Shown in pieces: positions 19,050 through 31,795 of a stretch of DNA of 64,000 nucleotides. Source of the DNA: Coccinella septempunctata (Eukaryota > Arthropoda > Insecta > Coleoptera > Coccinellidae); contig NC_058189.1 of assembly GCF_907165205.1 (NCBI RefSeq), positions 47,580,270 through 47,644,269 on the forward strand, in the 5' to 3' direction. A model generated the notes under the pieces. It made no database searches and was not told where the DNA came from. It saw nothing but the letters and a program-made list of their open reading frames with translations. The position numbers and the translations under genes are program-made. The first letter of the stretch is position 1. Every line of letters starts with the position of its first letter.

Positions 19050-20281
19050 GTCAACTATAGAAAAACATTGCTCCTCTAAAATGTTTTCGAATGAGGAATA
19101 ATTGCTTGTTTTCTGTTGTCATTCTTGATGTTGTGATGAATGGGAGTATACAAGGCTTAGTGAAAAAGGCTCTGCTTTTCATCCGGGCATAAAGAATAAA
19201 TTCCCGGATATCAAAGACATGACATGAGTAATCCGAAGAAATTAATTGACAAATGTTCCCCTTTTTCTCCTTCATTCTATCCCTTGTGTGAAATACAAAC
19301 GAAATAAATTCTAGTGTAGGCGAAATATTCAGTAGTTTTATAACAAATGCAAATGGATAAGGAAAACCTCTGGGGCGAACAAGACGCACATTTCTCCCCA
19401 GCGAATTTTTCTCGACTAAATTACCTTTCACTATTCACATTCACATCGTTAAGTAAATGTGTATTCACAGCATGCCCCATGTTTGGCCGAAGTCTGTGCC
19501 GATTACTATATGTAGTGCCATTTTCTTCTAACAATATCCACTTTAGTCAGGTCTACGTGAGTTGTTTTAACGACATGGATTGGATGGAATGACTATTCAA
19601 CTATACCTCCCATAATTTATTAAATATTACAAATGTCTTCGACAGCGAGTAGATTGAAAAATAAAAATCTGTTTAAGAAGTCTGTTTCTAGTAGCAATTT
19701 ATAGAACCAGAAATCCCAATTGGATCAGACGAATATAACAGGAGATATCGCAGATTGACATTTGGAGTTTTTGAAAAATGCCATTTCAACGATGAAAATC
19801 TAAACGAACGGAGAGAGGCTCACTAAATTGCTTGAAATAGTTTCAGCGTATTCGAAAACTTTTGTCATACCAAACTTTCGGATATCTAACACCCTTTACG
19901 AGAAAATCGAATTTTTTGTTTTTGCACATTTCATTTTCGTGTTCAGTCCGAAGGGCTCCCTGGAGTGCAATTTTCTATTGAATCACGAACTGTTTGATTT
20001 TCTGGAATCTACAAAACAATTTCTATACCCTTCACAACCTAGGACAGTAGTAGGAGAACCCGATTTTTAAAGAGAGGTGCAAATATGCCATTTTAGGGAT
20101 GTCTAACCCCTTGCTCATTTTTGACTCAAAAAACCAAGATTTTCGAAATCAAGTTTTCGTGCTAGGGTGGAAGCCTTGGCAACGCTAATTATAGAACTGT
20201 AAATGCCAATCTGATCAAACGAATATAACAAGAGATAACGCAGATTAAACTGTGCAGTTTTTGAAAAATGTCATTTCAACC
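19050..20281. other. Gene-free region with a duplicated 100-bp segment
   Basis: Two diverged direct copies: about 19692-19797 and 20188-20286. They share GACGAATATAACA/GGAGATA-type words, CGCAGATT and TTTTTGAAAAATG..CATTTCAAC. Frames here (19051-19431 minus, 19347-19592, 19828-20070) show no recognised domain. Confidence 0.5.
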
Positions 20282-21365
20282 AAAGATTATAGAGTAGAAG
20301 GATGGGAAACGAGACGACTAAAGCGATTTGAGCGCCATCTGTGTGTCAAACGTGTTTTCAAGACGCTAGGACTGGTTAAAATATTAATTTGAGTGCCATT
20401 TGCAGAAACATAAAATTTTTGTGAGATTTCAGACATTCATTTTCATCAAAGAGGTTTTGAATGTTTTGATTCTGGTACTGCTTTTTGTTTATCTAGCTCG
20501 TTCTAGCTGATTATTGAATTTTTTTGTCTTATTTCTTGGTGAAAACACCAAAATATTGTTCGAAAACTATTGAATGAATAAGAACTGTGGATCAAATAAT
20601 AAAATTGATTTGAGATTAAGTTTTTCTCTCAACTAAGGAAAATGGAAGCGTAAGTATTAAAACTCGTAACATGTGAATCGGTCATTCATTGATTCTAATT
20701 TTCAGTGCTCCGATGTGAATAAAATTCTCAGGGCGTTAAACAATGACTTCAGCAAACACTACTGACTACACCATGGGCAGTGAACATTTCACTGCAGGTC
20801 AATTGAGAACTGTTCATTCACGTAAATTGTTGTATGCAGAAAGCATCCCTTGCATGAACGGCCTATTGAGGAGAAATTATGACCTTTCTGGTCCATTCAA
20901 TGATTCTCAATTTCTACTCTTTCAATATATTCAGAAATGCAGAGGTTTTATTGATTTCAATTTGGGAACCGAGTGACTGTCAAATTGTTGTTTGGAAAGT
21001 TTTATGAGAGTTTTATGAAACCTGCTGTGAGTGTTTTGTTCATTCATTAGACAATTTGTATATTGGGTCATAAAGAGACCATATCATAAGGAAATCATGA
21101 AAAAAGCACCAAGAAACTATACTGACATACAGGTCTTGTATATCTCTGTAAGGTTTTTTTTAAGTGTGGTTCTGAAAATTTTATTAATAATACCTACATA
21201 TGTAAGTAACTGAAACAGAAAACTGTTATTAAAAAGTTTTTCTGTATTGACAGTGCGTTTTCAGCGCCATCTCATTGTCAAGCGTGTTTTCACTGACCAA
21301 AATGTAGTAGGTTTTTAGTACTAGATATATGAGGACGTTTCCTATCTTTCTACACTATAATCTTT
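20282..21365. mobile_element. Family W: 1.08-kb inverted-repeat element
   Basis: Ends AAAGATTATAGAGTAGAAGG at 20282 and its complement finishing at 21365, pairing over about 35 bp. Interior frames (20743-20976, 21031-21213) lack known motifs. Carries the family N segment also seen at 12425-12560. Confidence 0.6.
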
Positions 21366-21907
21366 GATTTCAACGAAATGGAAACATTTTATGAAATGGC
21401 TCATGTCGATACCAACTGACAGAAAAAGACTTAGGACACAAATGTAAGAAGGTAGAATATTAGTTCAAAATATCACCATAACATTTTTTTATATATTCAC
21501 AAATATATATTTTCAGAATGGTCATAATAATCTTCTTCTCATTCGAACCTACCAACAATAGTCGTAAAAATGGGGTGAAATAGGGTAACAATAATAGCAC
21601 TTTGTCGATATAAGCAATAAACTGTACCAATTTTCTGCACTGTTTCCAGCTCAAATCTCACAATGTTTCAATTAACCTGAAGCAACTGATTAGATAGACT
21701 CGGATGTACTGAACCATTAATTGTAAAGCCATATGTTTATGTTTTTGATGCCGGAGTCACCTTCCCGTACTTGAAATTTTGTCAAAATTCTAGGAGTTGT
21801 AGCTCAGCTATCTTGAATATTTTATAGGGACAATTTTTGGTGAAATGACTCATTTTGATGATTTCTACCTTCTGTCGAAAAAAATCCTAACCTTTGAAAA
21901 CACCCTA
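21366..21907 (-). mobile_element. Family A copy 4, truncated and diverged
   Basis: Matches family A in reverse: GAAATGGCTCATGTCGATACC, the GATGCCGGAGTCACCTTCC segment, and ends AAAACACCCTA at 21907. The other end is missing where it abuts family W. Confidence 0.75.
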
Positions 21908-22193
21908 CGTTTACACGTTTTGCATTTAGAATACCGCAGCCTATCAATTCCCCTTATGTACATTAGAAATACCGATTATAGTTCATTATTTGCAATGCTG
22001 AAATGAAAAACTAACAAAAATGCGTCCGTAGCTCGATACGAGGTTTTTCCACATATTTGGACCTTCGAAACAACGTACTGAAATTTTAAAACTGAATTCG
22101 GACAACCTGCATAGTAATATCAAATATTTATAATGAACTTTTCAATCTCACATGACGTTTCCCAATAGTTTTTTGTGCAACCAGTTGGGAAAA

Positions 22194-22267
22194 GCACTAT
22201 TTTTCGTAATGAGCGCTTCGCTCGTTATGCAAAAAAACGCGAAATACGAAACATAGTGTTTCCCAAC
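22194..22267. repeat. 74-bp hairpin repeat
   Basis: GTTGGGAAAAGCACTATTTT and its complement (AACATAGTGTTTCCCAAC) flank a centre with GAGCGCTTCGCTC, the same core word as the palindrome at 6826-6853. Confidence 0.65.
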
Positions 22268-23137
22268 GTGTTTTACACTATATTATAAACGCCACGTGTA
22301 CATTCTCGAGTGCGGTGGCCTTTTTTCTTAACTTGAAGCTAATGATTCAAGAATAACGGGAAAAATATAATCTCTTCCCTCTCCTGGGCTTCAAGTTGTT
22401 TTCGCATTCACTATAAAAGTTGTAGAGCATAATATTTTCTACAAATTACATCCGAAGCAATTTTTTCTACGTTTTAACGTACTTATATATTTAAATATAT
22501 AGATTAGACTAGGTTGCTACATTGACCTTGGCCTTTCGCATGTGTGGCTAAGCTCCTCGCCCTTATCACCCTCTAGCTCGAATACGGTTGGGGGTATGAA
22601 AAATTTTTCATACCCTTGCTTCAGACAAAAGTTGTATAGAATTTTATAATCTACAACTTTCACAATGATTACAGAAACGATTTTAGAGGAAAGGGAGATA
22701 TTTAAAAAAAAGCCTTGTTATCATTTTCAAACTGTCAGATTAATGGGCCACGTCTGCAACACCGAAATTAACCATGTGTATGAAAATCTGACACGCTCGA
22801 CTATGTACAAGTAACGATTTTTTTGCATCTTCAAAGGTCCGCTGTGACCTTGCGTCACGTCTCTTGAAAAGTAGCTTCCTTCTGGGTCCAATTAACATAT
22901 CATCTAAAAATCTGACACGCCCGAAATTTTTTTTAACCATTCCAAACTCTTCCGTACGGCCAGCTCCACCACGCAAACTGTCAGATTGACATGAATTTAT
23001 TATCAGAGGCACGCAAGGCATATAGAGTATCTTACTCCGACACGCTCGAGTATGTACACCTGACGATTTTTTTTACATCTTTGAGAACCTGCAGACGCTT
23101 TCCCCCACCGCTGAAAGTGCATACATCATAGCTATTC

Positions 23138-24729
23138 TAAGCATGGGTAAAGTACGGCCCGTGGGCCAAGTCCGGCCCACGTGAAAGTCTAATTCGGCCC
23201 GCGACAAGATTTTGAAATAATCACCAGTATTTGTTTTCTAAGTTTGACCGCCTGAGATAAGGGAAACCAATGTCACCTAATACCTAGTTGTCTCAAAGAG
23301 TAAGTTGCGTTCTGTTTATTATCATCTTAAAATGTTGAAGATTGTACATCGAAGACGACAAATTAGATGGAAGCGTATTAGGTGGAAGAAGGACTGATAA
23401 ATAATAAAAGTCCACCAATTCGTTATTCAAATTGCATAGAGTTGTGCTCGAGGCTCAGCCTTAGAGCAAATCTCCTTCGATGTTCCAACGACTGCATCAC
23501 AGAACACAAATAATGATGCATGGAATCCAAAAGTTGCAACGAACGGCTTGTTGGTGAGCTCCAAACATGAAAGCAGTATTCAAGTGTGATTAATACATGG
23601 AAATTTATTCAATTATTCGATTCTGCGTAGTTTGAATCGATTAAGTAACGGTTTCCTTCTAAATGAAAATTTTTGAGCTTTAAGAACGGTATTAATTATC
23701 GGATCTAACATTAACTTTAGTTTAGCAAAGTTTGCGCGCAACTTAGCATAGGTGTAGTGTTCTAGTTCTCTCAATTCTAAACTACTAAATTATTTTGGAT
23801 TTGCTTGGGAGTCTTGGGACCTCGAGTTATAGCAGTCAACAGCACGGTAACTAGGATGATGATATTATGCTCGCGGTGGTTATTAACGAATCGAGCATTA
23901 AAATTTTCGTTTGGTTGTTGTCAACGTCTGTGTAATTCGAAGTATTTTTGACCTTTTGATTTTCATTGATGAGAGCAACAAAAATATCACACATTTTTCA
24001 AAAATTTCAAGAAACAAACAATCACGTCCTTCAAAGTACCTTCGACCAATATTTTCAACATTACTGCTGGAGGGAGGAGCACCAAATATGACGGGCGGAA
24101 TCTGGTATCGTAGGCATATTTAATGAATAATCATAATATCTCGGGAACAATTGCATATTGTTATGTGAAGAGGTGTATATATGAATAGCAGCGTAAGCAA
24201 CCGACTATAAAGGTGCCTACAGCTACTCTAACGTGACGTGGGCTCACGTCATAATGCGCATGATTCAAAAATCTAACATAGGATTTTGCGCGAAAGCGTT
24301 CAATGTGGGAACGTGGGAATACACGTGTCAACGTCACGTCTGACTAATCGCTTCCGCACAAAATCCTATGTTAGATTTTTGAATCATGCGCATTATGACT
24401 CGGGCCCACGTCACGTCAGAGTAATCTGTTGGCACCTTTAGTGACCAGCTTTTAGCATCATCACTGCCAATTTCTACCAGAGTGAGAGTATGGACAATTC
24501 TTAGAAGCTCAATCACAGTTTCATTTTTCACATACTCCTTCGTATCCTACCGAACAATAATTAATTTTTGTAATTGTTTTTTCTTTTCTAGGATTTAAAT
24601 CATGTTTGATGTAAAAATCGAATTGAAGTTAGTCACTTGTAAAAATGTGTATTTTTCATTTTTTTTTGGCCCGCCTAGGTAATTTTTCATTTTATTTGGC
24701 CCTCCCCTCAAAAAGTTTGCCCATGCCTG
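23138..24729. mobile_element. Non-autonomous hAT-like element (1.6 kb)
   Basis: Ends GCATGGGTAAAGTACGGCCC on the left and the complement of CAGGCATGGGCAAAC on the right, rich in GGCCCG, the style of many animal hAT elements. It is inserted in family E. Flanks (AGCTATTC and ATTTTTTC) agree at only 5 of 8 positions, so the 8-bp duplication is decayed. No hAT transposase motif (zinc BED or dimerisation domain) is visible; frame 23911-24123 is unassigned. Confidence 0.68.
24208..24440. mobile_element. 233-bp MITE nested in the hAT element
   Basis: Ends TAAAGGTGCC..GGCACCTTTA with about 85-bp arms (CATGCGCATTATGA; ATCCTATGTTAGATTTTTG), very similar to each other. Minus frame 24531-24334 runs through one arm and is not a gene. 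Confidence 0.75.
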
Positions 24730-24779
24730 ATTTTTTCTTCAAAATCAACTAGTATTTAGCTCCGTCGGCTCCCCAACTA

Positions 24780-25978
24780 TAAGTGAAAACATACAAAATG
24801 CAATATGTAACAATTTTGAAAAAATATTTTTCGATATATTTGAGTTGAGGATTTCAATGACATACATTTTGAAATTTAGGAAAACAGCCAACAGCCTGCG
24901 CTCACTTATTCTCATATATTAATATCATTATGAAAACTTAAAATAAAGTTTCAAATTTGAACTCGGTTCAGTTACTTCAAGCTTTCTGGTATTTAATAAT
25001 GATCATGATTAAAAAAAATCGTGGAAAACCTCGTTTTAGGAGTTGTCTACAATCACAAATCTTTCTCTTGAATTTTATTGAACACTGTCGACTGCAGGTA
25101 GGCACTGAGTTATTCAAGTCTGATGATAATTTTCTGTTTTATTATTACTAAAACCCTGAATCCTTCCAAATAAAAAGATGCAAAATTCATCATAGGAAAA
25201 CATACAACTCTCATGTAAACTCGCTAGTCTGAAATATAAAACTGAATAGAATATTATGAATCCCGGCAGCATCCCACGAATAGGTACTTTCATATTCAAA
25301 GCAGCATTCCCTAGTCAGTTAGCTCCAGAATTTTACGATTCACTTATCTAGTCTTACTTCCAATGAATCCAATATTCCGAAAATATTGAACGTCCCGAAT
25401 TTAACATCCTCCCTCACTCATAATCTTGAATGAGCCTCAGGCAATCTCCGATGTATCACCAAACTTGGTAAGAGGATAGAAAAAAGAAAATGAGAAATAC
25501 GCAGGAAGGTATTACTTCGATTGAAACTTATCTACGGAATACAAACATAATTTCCATACCTGAGGATGTTGACAGGATGAGGTGCCTCTAGTTTTTCTCT
25601 CAGCCGAAAGGAAGCTCATTAAATATTCATGTGTTTACCCATATTAGGAGACATAAATATATATGTATATGAGTTCCATAAGATCCAATGCCCATCAAAA
25701 TCTTATTGATTCAGTAAGACGAGACGTGGGCTTTCAGTTTTCTATATAGGAGAATGGTTCATCAAATTTTATGTGCATTGAAATGGCATTGTTTTCTCTT
25801 CATAAAGAGCGTTTCAATAAAGCTCAAGGAATGAGCAGCATTTACATACACATAAAACGGTATGGTATGTCCTACATGCCTCATGTTCTATCTAGTTGCT
25901 AGAACTTCAAGTCTTTTGGAGACTTCCAAATCTTGGATCTGACTAGATCCAATCATATCTTACACAAAAACTATAGTA
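24780..25978. other. Gene-free stretch
   Basis: Short opposed frames only (24957-25151, 25299-25114). No inverted-repeat element seen. Confidence 0.45.
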
Positions 25979-25980
25979 TA

Positions 25981-26406
25981 TAGTCCATTCAAGAATGATT
26001 GACATCTTGGGTGGCTATGAAAAATTGAATTTAAGTTGGTAATAGTCCATAAGTTAAGATTTTGTGTTGCGGAATTCAGGTTGGTATTGTAAATGAACAG
26101 TGACTTATTATAAGTGAATCTATGCACTGAGCCACTGACTGACGATAATTTGAATTTTGTACTGCTGTTTATGTCCATAATTCATTCGTACAAATTGAAA
26201 ACATTATTCTATCAATTCTGAATGCAGATTAATATGCTCTGAATTCGAATATTTCTTCTTTTCAAAGGCTTTTCTAGGTTAAATTTATTTATTCCAGTTC
26301 TGTGAATAAAACTACAGAAATTATTGAAGCTCTTTTATGATCAGATATTAAGCTGCGTCTGGACTTTCAAGTCCTACTGGGATGTCAATCATTCTTGAAT
26401 GAACTA
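25981..26406. mobile_element. Family C copy 1 (426 bp), TAGTCCATTCAAG ends
   Basis: About 25-bp inverted ends (TAGTCCATTCAAGAATGATT; continuing GACATC), TA on both sides. A second copy at 40090-41172 has the same order of sequence but is split by a family B foldback. No coding capacity. Confidence 0.85.
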
Positions 26407-26408
26407 TA

Positions 26409-26859
26409 TATATTTAGCAGGCAGCTAATTTGAGGACTAACATTCATCTAATTTGAATTCGACGCGATAACTTACACTTCTTTAGAGAGACAGTTGTCAT
26501 GTCATTGTCAAAGGAACTATTGTGTCTATCGCTAAATTCATTTGGCCACCTAAGTTTTCATCACACTATTTTATATGGTCCTCCAAGTCTTCATTATATT
26601 TTGATTTATAGTGACTTCCAAATGTATATTTCGCTTTTTTGAAAGTCGTCAGATGTTCGAGTACGAACTCTTCAATTTTTTTATCCCTTTTTCTAGCTTC
26701 AATACGAACAAAAAGTATTCAAATTCCACATAGGCTACCAACGAAATTTTTGTGGTAAATAAGCAAAGGATATTCTGTCATCCAACTTGTTTGACACGAT
26801 CTGCGTTTATTTCTTTCGATATTTAATGGCAATTTCATACAGTTGTAAACTGCAGATTA
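26409..26859. other. Spacer, nothing recognised
   Basis: AT-rich, no frame over 60 codons except one at its right end (26787-26972) that runs into family A copy 2. Confidence 0.45.
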
Positions 26860-26861
26860 TA

Positions 26862-27736
26862 CAGGGTTTATTTGAAGGTAGAACAGGTCAAAATGAAGCG
26901 TTTCACCAAAAATCACCTATACAAAACTTTCAAAATGACAGTGTTGAAAAAAAAATTGAAAATGATTACTGAAATAGATCCTAATACGACCCTATATAGA
27001 CCGTTTGTTAGCTGAATTATCGCAAAGCAGTCGGAAAAAACTTATCTCCCGATTCGACCATGTGGTTTATTCGTTTAGGATATTGGCTCGTTCGATATTT
27101 ACGTGGTACTGAAAATGGAAACTTAGGATTGCCGAATTGTTCTCATTATTTTCAACTAACTTACACGATTTTATGAAATGGCTCCTTTCTATACCAACTG
27201 ACAGAAGGGACTTAGGACACAAGTGTAAAAAATAGAATAATACTTCAAGATCTCACCATCCAAATTCGTTTAAATTATTTACGAATTTTTTCGCAATGGG
27301 CATCACAATCTTCTTGTTCGAACATTCCAATAATCGTCGTAGAAATGGGATTAAATGGGAAAACATCATAGCACTTTTTCAACATAACTAAAATAAGCAC
27401 TTTCAAGAAACTGTCTCGATTTTCTATATTTTTCTTCACCCTTAATTGTACGATACAACAATTATGATTATCTCAAAAGTGGCATGATGCATCTAATCCG
27501 ATGAACTTGGTACTGAACCATTCATTGCCTAGCCATATGTTTATGTTTTGTTTCGTTTTTGCGATGCCGGAGTCACCTTCCACAGTCCCGTACTTGAAAT
27601 TCAATGAAATTTTGCCGAACTTCTAGGGGTTGTATTATTGCTTGGATATTTCATACAGACAATTTTTGGTCAAACGACGTATTTTAATGAGTTCTACCTT
27701 CTATCAAAAAGAAGCCTCACCTTTGAAAGCACCCTG
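26862..27736 (-). mobile_element. Family A copy 2 (875 bp)
   Basis: Same family as 15320-16166 but in reverse. Begins CAGGGTTTATTTGAAGG (with a small deletion in the terminal T-run) and ends AAAGCACCCTG, TA on both sides. Confidence 0.85.
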
Positions 27737-27738
27737 TA

Positions 27739-28821
27739 TAAAGAGATTGAAACAATTCAGCAAGAATTTACTTGAAGTTAATTGTTTCACACTATTACAT
27801 TGAAAATTACATCAATGCATATTATTTTAAATAAATTTCAGGTAACTTGTTAATCCTAAAATCAGCACAAGGATGTTCGTTTGGGATTAGAGCTGCAAGC
27901 CAAGTCTTAATATACCAAAGACAAACTAATCTTATAGATGTTTGTCTATGCAATTTACTCATGAACAATTTTATTTATTGACCAAGTCAGTTGGTGAACA
28001 CCCTTCACCGTTCTCCGAACTGAATGAGAATTAATTTGTTCAATTAGTGCCTTTATTCAGGTTTGGAAAATTGGATCGAAGTGTGTTGTACATACATAGA
28101 ACACTCCAGTTATTGAGTCCACTAACTAATTGAGCATCGATAACTTCGACAGTTCATTAGATTACCTACCTACTGCATAGTTCCACACTACGTTGATAGA
28201 TGAACACACTTCAAACATATTATGAATTTATGGAAAATTTCCTTGTTCGTTAGGACTACCTTATGTTTGAATAATGAATGAGAAGAATAGTGAACAAATG
28301 AGTCTGGCCTAGATTCGAGGCACAGAGCCTTCAATTTAATCATATTTCACTGCGAAATACATGTAGTTTCTTGTAATGTTCTATTCAACAGGTTGGGATC
28401 CAATTATACCGCACTTATCACTGACAGTGGCTTATGTTAGTTATTTCAGGCGCCCTGGGGTCGAGTTACTCCTTTTATGATGGATATACAATTTCCTATT
28501 CCACACAAGAGTGGTATTATGATATTTCCATCAGTTTGTTAACCTACATCTTGTACTATAGAGTGCAACTATACTTGGTATCAGAAACATGCATTGTGAT
28601 AGTTGATAATAACGTGCGTTCAAGAAAATTCGTCGCCAAGAAGGCTATGGAATTTTGAAGGTTGATATTCTGGGTCTAACCATAATTCTTAGCTTCTGCT
28701 GTACCATTTTCCAGGTAGACTATCAAGTTAGCAATCTGGATTGTTGTTTTATCAAAATTATAAAGATAGATATTACCGACGTGAAAAAAGCATTTATTAC
28801 TAAATCTTACTTGGTGTAAAA
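27739..28821. other. Gene-free stretch
   Basis: One frame at 28434-28658 (74 codons) without recognisable domain. No paired repeats. Confidence 0.45.
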
Positions 28822-28823
28822 TA

Positions 28824-30624
28824 CAGAGTGTTTTCAAAGGTGAGGCTTTTTTTTTGGACAGAAGGTAGAACTCATCAAAATAAGTCGTTTAACCAAAAAT
28901 TGTCTATGCAGGGTGTTCCTAAATTGAACGTACAAACGAAAAGGGGAGATTCCTTAAGTGAGTTTAAGAAAAAAAAGTCCCATAAACATGGGGTCGCAAA
29001 CGTTTCGTTTTCGAGATACAGAGTGTTGCAGTTTGAATTTTTTTCAAGTTTTTTTCTCATAGTATCTACACTTCACAAGATATTCAACTGAAATTTGGCA
29101 TAGATATTACATTTTAGAGTTCGCACCACGTGACATGGCAATTTCGATAGAAGATCTACAGGGGATATTTTTTCTGGAACACTGCCACCTGTTCTTCTGC
29201 AGAACTTTTTTTTGGTGAGCAACTGTTAATTTGAAAAAATGTAAAAAGAAGCTTTGTTCTTATACTAAACTTTTCGGTCTCTTGTAGTTTTGTCGTATCT
29301 ACCAACGATTTCGAGAAAAAAAATTTTGAAAGATTCGATAAACTCGTATAATCAACACAAAAAATGTATTACAACACTGAATTCATTCACCACAGATTAC
29401 AAACTGGCCTTCTTATCATGGTTACGAGAATTTCGAGAGAATCGTTCAAAATTTTTTTTCTCGAAATCGTTGGTAGATACGACAAAACTACAAGAGACCG
29501 AAAAGTTTAGTATAAGAACAAAGCTTCTTTTCACATTTTTTCAAATTAACAGTTGCTCACCAAAAAAAAGTTCTGCAGAAGAACAGGTGGCAGTGTTCCA
29601 GAAAAAATATCACCCTGTAGATCTTCTATCGAAATTGCCATGTCACGTGGTGAGAACTCTAAAATGTAATATCTATGCCAAATTTCAGTTGAATATCTTG
29701 TGAAGTGTAGATACTATGAGAAAAAAAACTTGAAAAAAATTCAAACTTCAACACTCTGTATCTCGAAAACGAAACGTTTGCGACCCCATGTTTATGGGAC
29801 TTTTTTTTCTTAAACTCACTTAAGGAATCTCCCCTTTTCGTTTGTACGTTCAATTTAGGAACACCCTGTATAAAATATACAAGACGGCTGAGATACAACC
29901 CCTAGAAATTCGTCGAAATTTGATTGGAAGGTGACTCCGGCATCGCAAAAGGAAACAAAAACATAAACATATGGCTGAACAATGAATGGTTCAGTACCAA
30001 GTTCATCGGATTAGATGCATCAGGTCACTTTTGAGAGAATCATAATTGTTGTATCGTGCAATTTAGGGTGAACAAAAAATGTAGAAAATCGAGGCAGTTT
30101 CTTCAATGTGCTTATGTTAGTTATGTTGAAAAAGTGCTATGGCGTTTCCCCATTTCATCCCATTTTTACGACGATTGTTGAAATGCTCAAACAAGAATAT
30201 TGTGATGCCCATTGTGAAAAAATTCGTGAATAATTTAGACGAACGGAATTTTATTGGTGAGATTTTGAATTATTATTCTATTTTTCACACTTGTGTTTTA
30301 AGTTTCTTCTGTCAATTGGTATCAATATGAGCCATTTCGCCAATCCTAAGTTTCCATTTTCATTACCACGTAAATATCGAACGAGCCAATATCCTAAACG
30401 AAACCACATGGTCGAATCAGGAGATAAGTTTTTTCCCACTGCTTTGCGATAATTCAGCTAACAAACGGTCTAGGGTCGTCTTAGGATCTATTTGAGTAAT
30501 CATTCTCAATTTTTTTTTCACCTTTGTCATTTTGAAAGTTTTGTATAGGTGATTTTTGGTGGAACGCTTTTTTTGACCAGTTCTACCTTCTGTTGAAAAA
30601 AGCCTCACCTTCAAATACAACCTG
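28824..30624 (+). mobile_element. Family A copy 3, interrupted by foldback B1
   Basis: Starts CAGAGTGTTTTCAAAGGTGAG, breaks at 28908, resumes at 29869 with AATATACAAGACGGCTGAG (compare 15400-15420 in copy 1) and ends TACAACCTG at 30624, TA on both sides. Without the insertion it is about 840 bp. Confidence 0.85.
28909..29868. mobile_element. Foldback B1: 960-bp near-perfect palindrome
   Basis: Arms 28909-29336 and 29441-29868 (about 428 bp each) are almost perfect complements; the spacer is 104 bp. Ends CAGGGTGTTCCTAAATTGAA and complement. The right flank is TA, the left TG (probably a mutated TA). Frames in either arm (28828-29091, 29898-29659, and 29290-29703 across the spacer) are the same DNA read twice, not genes. 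Near-identity of the arms implies recent origin or continuing arm homogenisation. Confidence 0.88.
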
Positions 30625-30626
30625 TA

Positions 30627-31277
30627 TATTCTATTGAAAAAGATTTCAGTGGATTCAGGATCGAATAATCAGTCAAAAAAACTTTTATTCCACTTTCAGC
30701 TCGACATATTTTCAGTTTTCCTTGAATAATCTAATAGACTACTACTCCTTCTTTTTCTACCTTGATTTAATAGGATTGGAGGGAGAGATTCTACTAGAAT
30801 GAAATGAAAAAGTTTACTTCAGCGTTTTCCTGTTCAATCTCCACTTCCTTACTCACCTCGCTTTTATGTATCGGAAAATGGATACCTAGTACAGTTCTAA
30901 TAATAATTTTATGACTCTCATAACATGTTATAAACTCTTCTCCTTTTCTAAGACGCTTAGATGGATCTAAGGTTCTGTGAATAGGGTTTCGGGGTCGTTA
31001 TATCGAATTCGCCATAACTTATATTTGCTGACGTGGAGAAAATTGAAGCGTTAAGCTTTCAATTCAGACCCCTCTGTTTCGCTTTTCCATCCGGCATTCC
31101 GACCATAGTTATATAGACCTCATCGTTGACTCAGCAGGTCAACAAATATAGAATGTATTTTATCGCACCAGGGCACTTCGCTGATGTTGTCGCCCTCTCA
31201 TTCTCCTCGAATTTTGTATTGGGCGAGGGAATTGACGTTTAAAACGCCATTGAGTGAAATGCGTGAAATTTCTTGAA
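30627..31277. other. Spacer, nothing recognised
   Basis: No frame with a known motif and no paired repeat. Confidence 0.45.
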
Positions 31278-31282
31278 GTATA

Positions 31283-31795
31283 CTCCATTCACTTTTATAA
31301 AAGCATTCGTTTGGCCATGGAAATTAGACACATTTCACACTGTGTAGTAGGAAAATGTGAGGTTATGACGCTTATCATATTGGTTTCAAAACAGCGCTGT
31401 GTTGTCTGTTCTACGTCAAAGTCTTGGTAATTACGTATTTCTAGGAATGTGAATTTATGTCAGACAGAAAATTAATTCGAAAATCTGTGATAAACATAAG
31501 TAACGTTTATACAAACTAGTCTAGTTTTTGCATGGAAGGGACAAAAGAATTTCAATACACTCATTTTTACCATGGAAAGAAATTGAATTATTGACACATA
31601 ATATGCAATTGCTTGAGAAAAGTTAATGTTGGTTGTCTTCTTTGGCTAAAGGTTGAAGACCTTACATCAGTTGTTAAATTCACAAAAATCTAAATATGAA
31701 ATTCATCCGATTCAGTGGTAGTGAGAGATGTCCACTCAAAGGAATTAATGTATAATTAAATGAATGTTGATAATTCAATACTTCCGACAAAATTG
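31283..31795 (+). mobile_element. Family D copy 4, left half only, diverged
   Basis: TACTCCATTCACTTTTAT, GGCCATGGAAATTAGACAC and the GGTTATGACGCTTATCA segment follow the left half of copy 1 (11570). Sequence similarity stops near 31795 and no right end follows. Confidence 0.75.

Larger units (their letters stand above)
22283..24778 (+). mobile_element. Family E copy 1, interrupted by a hAT element
   Basis: Left end missing. The body follows the copy at 38050: ACGTGTACATTCTCGAG, GTCAGATTAATGGG, CACGCTCGAGTATGTACACC, ACCGCTGAAAGTGCATA. It breaks at 23137 and resumes at 24730 with TTCAAAATC and ends CGTCGGCTCCCCAACTAT. No coding capacity. Confidence 0.8.

Noticed and set aside
19051..19431. 126-codon minus frame next to the mariner fragment
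   Set aside because: Considered as more transposase, but none of the expected D,D motifs or helix-turn-helix words is present and the frame differs from the fragment at 18900-19019.
29290..29703. 137-codon plus-strand frame
   Set aside because: It runs through the foldback B1 spacer and right arm; the mirror frame exists in the other arm and no motif is present.
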